Source: Colletotrichum lupini (lineage: Eukaryota; Ascomycota; Sordariomycetes; Glomerellales; Glomerellaceae). From it: 64,000 nt of DNA. The stretch is from assembly GCF_023278565.1 (NCBI RefSeq), contig NC_064682.1, positions 2,480,001-2,544,000 on the forward strand, given 5' to 3'. A program made the translations under genes and the position numbers. Under the pieces are notes generated by a model. It was given only the letters and a program-made list of their open reading frames with translations, searched no databases and was not told the DNA's origin. This document shows positions 49,486 to 58,937 of this stretch, piece by piece; position 1 is the first letter of the stretch, and each line of letters begins with the position of its first letter.

Positions 49486-50584
49486 CTTGGGATGGTGACC
49501 TAGAGCATAAGATGCCCTAGGGCAGCGAAGATCTCAAGGGAGGCTTTCCGCAGTGTGAGTGAAGTAGGTAATGAAGGGCTTTAGATGAATCTTCAAGTTC
49601 GGAGTCCTGGGTAGGCCGTCATTGAGTCATCAAGGTGCCTTAGCTAGCGGGAGCGAGGGCTGAAGATCAATACCTCGTTTCTAGAACATACTAGATGTAC
49701 TTCAATGAGGTGGAAAGCCCATACCCAGGCTTTATTTATGAGATCTGACTCTGGTTGCGACCCACCTGAATGAGATAAGTACAACATGTTTACATCTTTG
49801 GCCTGAGGATAGACTGGTGTGTAACGTCCTACGAGAAGCTTTCTATTCTGAGAGCTAGGTTGTGTTTCTCAGAGTTGTTGGCTACCTAAATATCTTTCCG
49901 AATCATCAGAAGATGGGATCCTCATGTATGCCAAAGGGCTGACTTACTCAAGTCAGTACTGAAGACTGTCCATCTGCGCTCTGTCTCGCATATTTGGTAA
50001 GAGATAAATATGCAGCTGCCAGTCAGAGTGAAGTCTAGCGTGCAACTTCTGTCGTTCAGTGCTTGAGTATTTGGTCAGTTCATCGATGTTTGTCCATTTA
50101 TTTAGGGCAAGAGGAAAGGGCACCAAGTCATTTTCCAGGGAAAGCAGTGAAGTGTCTAGCATGGTAATGAAGGAAGGACCTTAGACATATCAATGAGAGG
50201 CAGTGGTTTAATTCCATATGATCTCCATTCATTTTGGGCAGCTGCAAGTCTATGACTGTGTTATATGCTGCTCTTGCAGGTGACCATTGTTACGTGTAGC
50301 TGAGTTCCTGCCGTAGTTGCGTGTCTCGTCGTCGGTGCCCAGTCAGCCCAGCAATGCTTTCCCAGACCATTAAGTCACAAGAAAAAGGAAGGCACAGCGT
50401 CACTTGATGACATGACAGCATTCTTTGGCTTGTGGGAAGAAATGGTGCACTTCGACCAGACCACATCATCATCTTCTGTATTTTCTGAATCAATTAGATT
50501 GTCAACTGGTACCTCCAGGTTTACCAGAATCATCACCCACTTGCTCATTAATCAAACGCAAGATTGCCACACAACTGCCCAACA
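49486..50584. other. Intergenic, no gene seen
   Basis: AT-moderate DNA with only short frames on both strands (for example minus 49953-50162 and minus 50290-50493), no recognisable domain and no clear repeat. The right end is the 5' region of the first cysteine-rich gene. Confidence 0.55.
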
Positions 50585-51496
50585 ATGTCCGGGGCCGACA
50601 AATCGTTCTCATACGCGGAATATCTGCACCCAGACGATGCGCATCTGGACGATCCGTTTGATCCCCAGCCCACGGACGGAGATGGTTTAGAATTCCATAC
50701 GGACGAGGATATGTCTGCAGGCGATCAAGGCATGTCCGTGGAAGAGGGGCTTGCTCACCAAATGTCTCCACCGCATCCAGAAACTCCCAGCGTGGCTTTT
50801 GAAGACCTAGACAAACTATTCGACGACCATGACCAAGAGATACGAGCGAAAATAGAGGGAGCGGATGGTGCTACAACAACCGATGGTCCATCCGACAATC
50901 TACAACAGGCCTCTTCGACTAATGACACCGTCTACGATTCTGCTTCGAAAATTCAGGCTTTCACTGATGATGCACCGAGAAACACTGCGCCAAAGTCAGT
51001 CTTATCCAAGATCTCCCGTTCAAGAGAGATCGAGTCAGCAGATAGAATATCAAGCCCAATGAGTTCAAGCAACGCCGCTCGAACTGAGGAGGCCACCGGC
51101 GCTGAGACTCCTGACAACGAGACATCTCCTGGCGAGACCACCGACATTGAAATGTCCGACATCGTTACTCCAGCCTCTTCGAGCTACAGCATCTTGGACG
51201 ATGATATCATTGACGAGTCTCCTTCGAAAGACGCAAAGTCGGACAGAAGGGAAGGGGGCAGAATACGGAAGTGCCCTTGTTTGAGATGCCATGGTCAAGG
51301 CAAGCCGAAAACCAGAGAGACCATACGAGCACATCTATCAGCCGACAAGATTGAGAGACACAACATGCTAGAAAAGCCACTGGGCGAATGCAGAAGATGC
51401 CGAGGGATTGATAGGCGCAAATGCTATCAATGGCCAGAGAATTACAAGGCTTGCTCAGAGTGCACTCGGTACAAGGAGTTATGTTCATGGGAGTAA
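50585..51496 (+). CDS. Tandem Cys-rich family protein A, 303 aa
   Basis: First of three adjacent plus-strand paralogues; function unknown. The first ATG is at 50585 (CCAACAATG context); the frame is open a few codons further upstream but without an ATG. Residues 1-225 are acidic, rich in Asp, Ser, Thr and Pro, and probably disordered. The C-terminal 75 residues carry the family domain. Part 1 is KCPCLRC (Cys 230, 232, 235) followed by KTRETIRAH. Part 2 is C-x2-C-x7-C-x9-C-x2-C-x6-C, ending with CSWE at the very C-terminus. Spacing in part 2 is close to fungal Zn2Cys6 clusters (C-x2-C-x6-C-x5-12-C-x2-C-x6-8-C). The cluster is C-terminal rather than N-terminal, and no fungal transcription-factor domain is present. 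Zinc binding is inferred. Confidence 0.85.
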   Translation: MSGADKSFSYAEYLHPDDAHLDDPFDPQPTDGDGLEFHTDEDMSAGDQGMSVEEGLAHQMSPPHPETPSVAFEDLDKLFDDHDQEIRAKIEGADGATTTDGPSDNLQQASSTNDTVYDSASKIQAFTDDAPRNTAPKSVLSKISRSREIESADRISSPMSSSNAARTEEATGAETPDNETSPGETTDIEMSDIVTPASSSYSILDDDIIDESPSKDAKSDRREGGRIRKCPCLRCHGQGKPKTRETIRAHLSADKIERHNMLEKPLGECRRCRGIDRRKCYQWPENYKACSECTRYKELCSWE

Positions 51497-51731
51497 AGCA
51501 GGGGTTGGGAATGAGTCTGAAGGGTTTTGTCTTGTATCAATATCCCATAGATTATTGCTTGCGGGCGCGCTGGGTGAAGAGCTTTCTCCGTTGAGGGCTG
51601 TTTCCGTTTACCTCATTGCGTACCGAACCTGCGATGAACTCAATGATACGCCAACCATACACCCGTCCTAGCTTTCCTGAACCTATCTCCATTGTCTAGT
51701 AAGTCACTATCTGTGGCAAGTGCCATGTGTC

Positions 51732-51741
51732 TATATAAAAG
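51732..51741 (+). promoter_or_regulatory. TATA box of Cys-rich gene B
   Basis: TATATAAAAG on the plus strand, about 180 bp upstream of the ATG at 51923. It lies in the 426-bp gap after gene A, so gene B probably has its own promoter. Confidence 0.55.
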
Positions 51742-51922
51742 TCAGAACAATATGTTTCCTTCCACCTTGAAAATTCCCTCACCCTTGTCCTCGATATTCT
51801 GTGAGTATTCGGGTTTTCATCCAAACCATATTGTAAGACTTCATCCCATTTGCTCTCCTATGACTGTCTGCCTAGTACCCATTTAGTCCCAACTAACACT
51901 ATAACAGTCCAAACTCAGATAA

Positions 51923-53125
51923 ATGGCTGTTTCTATCAACTTCATGCCCGTATTTGCGGAGGGAGAAGAAGAAAGGCTCAGAAACATTGCCGTAGAGGCA
52001 TTGGCGGCGATGTATAAATCGAAAAAGGACGAGGAGCGCGTGGCTCGCGGCGTCGGTCTTATCAGCTCGACCTCGCCAACTCAGGATCCGTCTCCTGAAC
52101 CGCTAGCTTCTGCAACGCCGGCAATCACTATAGGTAGTCAGGCTCCCTCTCGGGAAAAGTCTCCGAGTCCCGTACCCGAGCGCGTTCGTGGCTTCACTGC
52201 TATCAATAGACCCGCCATCCAACAAAGTCAAGAGGCGGGTAGCAGCAACGGTTCACGCCCAGCACCTCGGCGCCCGTTGCCAACGAGCAGGCCCAAAAAG
52301 CAACAGAATCAAGAGGTCAACGAAGAAAATAAAAAAGTGCCCTCGCCGCCAGCGGTCGAACCAGCGGCTGAAGGAAAAGCCGCCCTAGTCGCGAGAAAGA
52401 AGATGCCGACGAAACCTGCAGCAGCCGCAAACAATACGCGGACCAACGCTGCCACACCGGCAGACAAGAAGCCGCAGTCAAAGGCCACTAGTGGCGAAAG
52501 GGAGATATGCAAATGCTCCAAGTGCGTGGAAAGCAACCCCGAGGGGATCGAGCAGTGCGCCAAGACGAAGAAGGAGCATAGTCGCTCTGACAAGGAAAGA
52601 AATAAAGGCATGAAGCCCGCCGTTCCTTGCGATCGTTGTCTCCAAAATAACAAGGGAGATGAATGCTTCTATAGCGGAGGCAAAGTCTGCTCAAGGTGTA
52701 TGAAGTTGAAGGAGCGATGCTCCTTGAATCCAGTCCCCGGGAAGGGAAGGAAGAGAGATCAGGATAAAGTGAAGCGGGAGCAGAAGAAGACTGCGGGCCC
52801 TGCCCGGGATAAGGACACGGACGAGGCGGAGGAGGTATTGGAGGTTGTGGAACCCCCGAACAAGAAGGCGCGCACGAGGGCCAGCAAGAAGACCTCTCCA
52901 GCTGCGCGACAGTCGCTTAGTAGCCCTCCTGCTCAAGATAAGGCTGGCGAGCCGCCTGCTTCCAGTGGTCGCGAGCGTAGCTCCAGCGATGATGGTTCTC
53001 GGACCATTGATGAGAGTCCGTCTTCAAGTGGCGCCACAGCTGGCGAGAGAGGGGAGTCGTCTTCGAGTGAACCATGCGGTTCTCCCCCCGGAAAAGGAAG
53101 AGTTCAGGACTCACAGGATTCCTAG
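51923..53125 (+). CDS. Tandem Cys-rich family protein B, 400 aa
   Basis: Second paralogue, intronless, 426 bp after gene A; function unknown. The ATG sits in an AGATAAATGG context. A short amphipathic N-terminus (EEERLRNIAVEALAAMY) is followed by a long Ala/Pro/Ser-rich region to residue about 190. The family domain covers about 194-270. Part 1 is CKCSKC, then KTKKEHSRSD. Part 2 is C-x2-C-x8-C-x7-C-x2-C-x6-C (CDRC ... KVCSRCMKLKERC). It is followed by basic clusters resembling nuclear localisation signals (GKGRKRDQDKVKREQKK and NKKARTRASKK). The C-terminal 80 residues are Ser/Gly-rich. The layout suggests a nuclear, zinc-binding protein with disordered arms. Outside the Cys domain, similarity to proteins A and C is low. 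Confidence 0.87.
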   Translation: MAVSINFMPVFAEGEEERLRNIAVEALAAMYKSKKDEERVARGVGLISSTSPTQDPSPEPLASATPAITIGSQAPSREKSPSPVPERVRGFTAINRPAIQQSQEAGSSNGSRPAPRRPLPTSRPKKQQNQEVNEENKKVPSPPAVEPAAEGKAALVARKKMPTKPAAAANNTRTNAATPADKKPQSKATSGEREICKCSKCVESNPEGIEQCAKTKKEHSRSDKERNKGMKPAVPCDRCLQNNKGDECFYSGGKVCSRCMKLKERCSLNPVPGKGRKRDQDKVKREQKKTAGPARDKDTDEAEEVLEVVEPPNKKARTRASKKTSPAARQSLSSPPAQDKAGEPPASSGRERSSSDDGSRTIDESPSSSGATAGERGESSSSEPCGSPPGKGRVQDSQDS

Positions 53126-53521
53126 ACCTAGAACCATCTTAGGATTGGATGGTATCGGGGAGGCGGTATATGAAGATGGTGTCTGAACATATTGTTCATG
53201 TAAAGTAGGACTTGTGAGATCGTTACTCGCCACGGTCCTCCAGCGATATTTCGCACTTGGTTTCCATAGAAATCCAACACAAAAACACAGTAATATCTTT
53301 CATATCCAGTACTTTATAATAACTACATGTGCTTGGAATGAAATCCAATATGGAGCCGTTTTATTCGCTGAAAATCTTGTGTGTTGCATAATACTATGTC
53401 ACGGAGACGACTAACCGACGCTTTAGCCTAGAGCATGCTCGCCCTAAAGCGTCTCGGCAGTCTCGGTGAGGTGAGCTTACTGGAGCTCTCTAGGGACGAA
53501 CTGTAATAGTCGATCACCCAT

Positions 53522-53677
53522 CGGAGAAAGGATAGAGAGGTAGTTGTCTGAAAAACTTGTAATCTTCACTTTCCCAACGAGAGTATCGGAGAAAGATTAA
53601 AGAGGTTGACAACTGCTTTCAACGCTTGATATCACACACACATACACACATGTACCGGAGAAAGGCTAGAGAGGTAG
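53522..53677 (+). repeat. Three spaced copies of a ~22-bp motif upstream of gene C
   Basis: CGGAGAAAGGATAGAGAGGT (53522), CGGAGAAAGATTAAAGAGGT (53587) and CGGAGAAAGGCTAGAGAGGT (53656), each preceded by T or C, at 65-69-bp spacing. They lie 290-445 bp upstream of gene C in the 841-bp gap. This could be a degenerate tandem duplication or a set of regulator binding sites. Confidence 0.75.
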
Positions 53678-53966
53678 CTAAGGTCAATTTTTGTAGAAGA
53701 CACCAAGCCCAGCTATCTCCGGGCAGATTTTCTTAGAATATAAGAAACAGAGTTGTGTTCGCCCGGGCAGGACAGGCATAGAAAGCTGTACATTTCTCCA
53801 TCCCCGTCTGGAACTCATTGATAAGAGTCCCTACACGGTATTTTCCCCTTTCTCTTCTCATATTCAGCAGTCAACCAACCAACTCATCCACTCACCAGAT
53901 CTCACTGTCACCACAATATTCCACGTTGAGTATTATCATAACGAGACGGAGCCGACACGAAGAGAG

Positions 53967-55184
53967 ATGGCACCGATTCTTGTTGCCACTGCCCCTGCTC
54001 AGCAGCAGCAACAGGTAGAAGGTGGGCCAAGACGCTTCGAACGGACCTGGGAACCAAAGTGCCCAATAGAGGATATCATGAACACCGACATGTCGCCGGT
54101 GTTGCCCAAGCGGGAGTTCAATCCGGTCATAGTTCCGGTCACGTCCCCGGCCCCGATAGGGGGCTCACTATTGCAGGCACCTCCGAGTCCTGAGTTGTCG
54201 GCGCCTGGGCCCTCGAAAATCCCTGGGCCGTCGACGATGCCTGAGCCCTCGGTGACGCATCCGCCCCCAGCAATGCCCGGACTGAATGCCAGGGGACGAA
54301 AGCTACTCCCGGATGGCCCAATCAAGAGGCGTACGCAGGACCTTAGCACGCCTCAAAGCAGTGCACAATCCTCGATCTCGGCGCCGAAACAACGTGCGGC
54401 TTTAGTCTTGGCTCCAGCTGCAGCTGCGGCTCCAGCTCTAGCCTCAGCTGCGACTCCCGCTCCTGCATCTACCCAAATCACCGCACAACCAGCGGTCGTG
54501 GCAGTCGTCAACCAGAAGTCGAAGCCAAAGAAAGAGAACGAGAAGGTACGCTGCACCTGCAGCTATTGTGTAGAGAAGCATGGTCCCAACGGCAACATGA
54601 TTGCCGAGAAGACGTGGAAGGAGCACAAACGTGCCGACACGACCGCGAAAGAAGGGACGGTGCAGGATCCAAAGTGCAGAAAATGCCAGAAGCAAACATA
54701 TGTATGTATTCGGAAGGAAACTGGCCCCTGTCAAGTCTGCATGCGTATGTCAGAAGTGTGTTCCTTCACTGGCCAGTCTAAGAGAAATAGGGAGCTAAAA
54801 AGGCGGGAACGCCTGGAGGTAAAGGTGAAGAAGGTGGCCAACACTGTCACTGATCCTCCTGATGATCCAGCTACTCATCAGGCGGGACAGAAGCGAGGGC
54901 CAGAGTCGTCTTTCCTAGACGTGAAAGATGACAGTCAAGTTCCTGACCTTCCTGTGGATTTCAGGCAGCAGGCAGAGCCGTCCATCTTCAAGAACAAGGT
55001 TGAGGATATCGGCGAGAGCGGCAGCCATGCGAGTGGGAGCTCGGGGTTGGGCTTGAGAAGCCGCACCCTAAGTATCTCGCCTCCTCCTGTCGTTCGGAAG
55101 AGGTCGGACGAAGTCGAGGAAAATGCGGGCGAGGACTTTGGCCCGCGGACGAAAAGACGCCGTATTGCCGACCAGACCGATTGA
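53967..55184 (+). CDS. Tandem Cys-rich family protein C, 405 aa
   Basis: Third paralogue, intronless, 841 bp after gene B; function unknown. The ATG is at 53967 (GAGAGATGGC). Residues 1-190 are Pro/Ala-rich, with an early poly-Gln stretch and repeated PGPS/PEPS motifs. The family domain covers about 194-266. Part 1 is CTCSYC, then KTWKEHKRAD. Part 2 is C-x2-C-x6-C-x7-C-x2-C-x6-C, which fits the canonical Zn2Cys6 spacing exactly. A strongly basic stretch follows (KRNRELKRRERLEVKVKK), and the C-terminus ends in a second basic cluster (TKRRRI), both consistent with nuclear import. The Cys domain begins at residue about 194 in both B and C, whereas in A it begins about residue 228 and ends the protein. 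Tandem duplication with divergent flanks is inferred. Confidence 0.87.
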   Translation: MAPILVATAPAQQQQQVEGGPRRFERTWEPKCPIEDIMNTDMSPVLPKREFNPVIVPVTSPAPIGGSLLQAPPSPELSAPGPSKIPGPSTMPEPSVTHPPPAMPGLNARGRKLLPDGPIKRRTQDLSTPQSSAQSSISAPKQRAALVLAPAAAAAPALASAATPAPASTQITAQPAVVAVVNQKSKPKKENEKVRCTCSYCVEKHGPNGNMIAEKTWKEHKRADTTAKEGTVQDPKCRKCQKQTYVCIRKETGPCQVCMRMSEVCSFTGQSKRNRELKRRERLEVKVKKVANTVTDPPDDPATHQAGQKRGPESSFLDVKDDSQVPDLPVDFRQQAEPSIFKNKVEDIGESGSHASGSSGLGLRSRTLSISPPPVVRKRSDEVEENAGEDFGPRTKRRRIADQTD

Positions 55185-56317
55185 TAGTGTCAGAGGTCTT
55201 GGTTGAGCTGACACCGCAGGGGAAAAAGCGTCAGGGAACGCGAAGGCAGCCGCGAACAGCGTTGCTATACCTGACTGGCGATCGACGCTGTCTTCCTGCA
55301 TCTGCTGCTATCCCTCAAAAGTAAGTATGAAAATCCTCGCCAACGCTTGAGCGATACCTTCACGCTGAACCAGATATCTAACAGGTGTTATTTGCCCGAA
55401 TAGTCGACGGACGTACTCAAGCAAACAGCCACATCACCCAGGCACGGAAAGCTTGGTCCTTGTGCAGACCTTTGGACAAACCTCCACCGGTCATAGGGAG
55501 AAGACAATCAAGGATGCCCCTCGAGGCTACCCGGACTTGAAGCAGCATTGTCATCGAGGTCAGTCCAATTACCAGATCAAGGCCAAGACTGAGATAGTGC
55601 CGCAGTTGCTCATTGAATCTCGTACCTTATCAACGCCTTATCCCATGGGCGCATTGAGAAGTCCGAGATGGGCTGAAGCAGGCCTGCTCACTCAGTTTCC
55701 TAAATTGTCGACAGGGGCCAGGTCCGGCATCAACCAAGCGCGGTCACGATGATCGTCACGAGGCTTGAGGACCTTCAGAGAGAAGACCTCGGCGCCGTAT
55801 ATCAAGATCTTGTGTTCCTGGGCGGTCGATAGTCGTACCAACGAAGAGCACATTCGAGCGACTTGTACATGGTGAGAATCAGCATCTGCCCTGTTCCTCC
55901 TAGACTAGCAACTGATATTATCGCAGGTCATCATTACTTCGCGAACGTGGGTCGCGGCTTCATTTGTTGCGTTGGTCGATAGATGTGTGTGTTGATAGAG
56001 GAGTTCGGGGTGGCTGTGAACATTTCCTTGGTAGGTGGGTTTCTTACGTGGCACAATGTCAGTCGGTAGTGCGCACGCGTGTATACTTCGTATTTTCCGT
56101 CCATGATTGTTCCTGCATTGATTCAGGTTGAGACTTGTTTGGCGTATGATTGATTGCCCAAAGTAGCAATAATCCAATCTGTATTAATAGCTATATCCTC
56201 GCATAGCGAAGTTCCCCGTGGTGGTGATCGCGAACCCATTCTGATTTTTGCGGTTTCACTCCCTCAGCATTAGGGTCATGTTGGGCCGACATAAAAACAT
56301 AGCGTCACTTATGTATA
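55185..56317. other. Intergenic, no gene seen
   Basis: Between gene C and the 3' end of the PEBP gene (convergent). Frames of 90-100 codons on each strand (plus 55453-55752, minus 55905-56177) show no domain. No further copy of the cysteine-rich domain is visible here. Confidence 0.6.
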
Positions 56318-57136
56318 TCACTGCTTTTCGTTTTGAGCATAAATGAAGTTGGCACCTGGGTCGCAATTAGTCTTCTTTCCTTGACTTGAGCTATGTGCTT
56401 GGACATCGACTCACCGACAGCAACGAGGCCATTCTCCTTGGCCCACTTCTGGACCCCGCGCCCCTCCTGGCCTCCCCAATGCTTGCGCTCCGCCGGCTTC
56501 GAGAGTTCCAGCTTCTCCTTGGTTCCGTTGGCCGGCACCCAGGCCGTGAAAACGTAACGGTGCTTGCCAGTCTTGGGCGGAGGTCCTGGCGGCTTGTACT
56601 CGATGACCTCGTCCAGATCCGCCGGCTCGATGCCGGAGGAGATGGTCGGGGAGCTGCTGACAGCGATCCAGTGGCAGAACTCGGACCAGATGGGATTGCT
56701 ACGAGTAGGCGCGTCCGGGTCGGTGAGAGTCAGGACGTATGTCGTGGCAATGACGCTGGTCATTGACGAGCCGCTGACAATGGCAACAACAGGCGCCGAC
56801 TGGAGATCGGCAGGCTTCAGGGTGTTCCCGAGATCGGCGACATTGGAAGAGGACCACTCGGCCGCGACGCCGATGATGGGCTCAAAGTCGTCCAAGACGG
56901 TAGGGATGACCTTGGCTTTGTCCAACCTGTAGTTTGCAGGTCAGCGAGCTGTCAAAGGCGCATATGAGTAGGGCGCGGAGCCGACGACAGACAGGAGAAA
57001 CGTACTCTTCGTGGACGCGAGTCAGATCAGCAGCAGGTCTGAGAACGAATTGATCTTGGCTCGTCGGAGCAGCGGCAACAACGGTGCCGCAGACAGCCAC
57101 CGCGGCCAGGAATTTGCTTGCAAGGGAGCCCGCCAT
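56318..57136 (-). CDS. Secreted PEBP-family protein, three exons, 226 aa
   Basis: Phosphatidylethanolamine-binding protein family (Tfs1/carboxypeptidase Y inhibitor-like). Exons on the minus strand: 57136-57006, 56926-56415 and 56355-56318, totalling 681 nt in frame. Introns are 79 and 59 bp with GTACGT and GTGAGT donors and CAG acceptors. The last exon encodes only ANFIYAQNEKQ, which completes the family's C-terminal strand; reading through intron 2 instead would replace it with a foreign tail. The N-terminus is a signal peptide (KFLAAVAVCGTVVAAAP), so the protein is probably secreted or vacuolar. Ligand-site motifs are present: DPDAPTRSNP at residues 113-122, CHW at 128-130 and GKHRYVF at 164-170. 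Members bind anionic lipids and may inhibit proteases; which applies here cannot be told. Confidence 0.93.
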
Positions 57137-58123
57137 TGCGGGTGACGGGTACGACGTTGCGCGTCCTCAAGACGAATTGCGATACAGTGGATGAACACTG
57201 AATGAAACAGTTGAGATCGCGGCAGGCAGCAAAAGCCAAGCGCAAGCAAGTTTGCTGCTGTTGAAGAATTGTTTGGTTGAGCGTTTCTTCTTTGACGATT
57301 GATGCGAAGACAAACGCGTTGAAGAATTGTGCCGTTGTTGCCGCCCCCCGCCGGCTTCGGTTTCCGCAGGGAGGGAAAAGCCGCGGGCGTCGTTTTTGGT
57401 GATGTCATGCCGCTACGCTCTGGCGTGCTTTCCCCCGCCCGGAACCCCTGCTCCGCGGCGTCAACTGCAACGGCGCACCGGTCGCGCACTAAAATGAAGT
57501 AGATGGGTCTTGCAACTTTATTTCAGCCGCTCCCACCCAACAGTCTCATTGATCTTCACGACTTTTCATGATTTGTGAAGTGATATGAAATCTTAATTGG
57601 TATTCCTTCTCCATTTTCATGTCGCGATGAGATTGCCCTCAATTCCTCAACTTTTATAGTCGTGATCTTGAGCAGTATGAGAACGTCAGGTGAACGGCGC
57701 TTCAGACCGACATATAAAGGCCGGTTTTCTATATCAATGTCATTTCTCACCTAGTACCACGGAATTTGGAATGGCCCAGTTGGATTCCCTCGTGCTAAGT
57801 GCCATCGTGGTTCAGTTAGCGCTACGTGATGCCCAATGCTGACAATGCCATGTTGGAAGATGGGACGTATGTGAGAACAGGCCGCTTGGTACATCCACAT
57901 TGTCAATGCCATTCCCTCGGGACACACGAGCACTCGAGAAGCTCTGGCTCTCCATCATATCAGATTATAACTACACTCACAGGGAAGCTATTGCGAGGGC
58001 GGCGAGTGACGAGCCCGCGATACATTGAGTGAGCGACCCTGTCTCCTAGTTGGGAATATTTCCATGAGCTCAAGCGAGAGGCTTTCGTTGAATGTGAACA
58101 ACGCTCCTGATTAAGTCATCGGA

Positions 58124-58142
58124 AGAGAGAGAGAGAGAGAGA
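58124..58142. repeat. (GA)n microsatellite
   Basis: About nine AG dinucleotides. Confidence 0.85.
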
Positions 58143-58527
58143 ATTTGAAGATGAACACGAGACGGAAGGAGACCTTGATACGAAGCAGCTAAAGAATGAA
58201 ATGTTCAACTTGCAATTATCGTCACATACCCATCTATGATTACTGATAGAAATAGAATTAGCGACAGGGAGTCGTGTTCTTTACTATAGATAAGTAATTA
58301 GTAACGGTGAGCGAATTAGAATGAAGTTAGTCCGCCTGATGGCAGGTATTAGTACTATCTATGAATTAGGTAGACTAAGATTGATTGCAAAACCTAGTCT
58401 AACTCCGCACGTAAATGAGACTACCTCGCGAATTTGGAAGAAGATAGGACTCCGGTGAATCTTAGTAACTTTGTACAATTGGGTTCTATTTATCCTGGCA
58501 TTAAACACCCTTTCGCACCGCTCTACT

Positions 58528-58543
58528 CCCCCCCCCCCCCCCC
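58528..58543. repeat. Poly-C tract (16)
   Basis: Uninterrupted run of sixteen C about 190 bp from the edge of copia copy 3. Confidence 0.9.
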
Positions 58544-58732
58544 TATGTTGAGGCTCATCCTACTAAAACGAGGATAATTCTGCTGCCTGGATTTATAGCC
58601 CTGCTAGTACGCTAACGGCCTTAGGAAAAATTTGTAGTATGTAACGATTGAATCCTCTCCCCGCTATTTAAGCCTTACTTATATATTAATTAAATTATTA
58701 GATGAAGTAATTGCCTCTACGTAGTGCTCGCC

Positions 58733-58937
58733 TATTAGTATCCCTATTATAGGGTAGTTAGTTCGAACCGTAATTAACGAAGAGATTAATTAAACTATAT
58801 AAATATTTACGTAGTAAGTATAAAAAAGAGGTTCTAACCGTAGGTTAGGCTAGCTATAATAATCGTAAATAGGGCCCCTAATTAGCCCTTATATAGTTAG
58901 CTATATACTGCGGTTAAATTAGATTTTTAATTTAATA
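58733..58937 (-). repeat. 3' LTR of copia copy 3
   Basis: 205 bp, the same length as the LTRs of copies 1 and 2, differing mainly by transitions. Confidence 0.88.

Larger units (their letters stand above)
57137..58732. other. Upstream region of the PEBP gene and transition to copia copy 3
   Basis: The first few hundred bases are the PEBP 5' region. Beyond 58200 the sequence becomes AT-richer with few long frames. It includes (GA)n at 58124-58142 and a C16 run at 58528-58543. No gene is supportable. Confidence 0.55.

Noticed and set aside
58290..58460. A stretch resembling a large-subunit rRNA motif (AGTAACGGTGAGCGAA at about 58299-58314)
   Set aside because: Only this short core resembles rRNA; the flanks do not match nuclear or mitochondrial LSU sequence that I can recognise, so chance is more likely.
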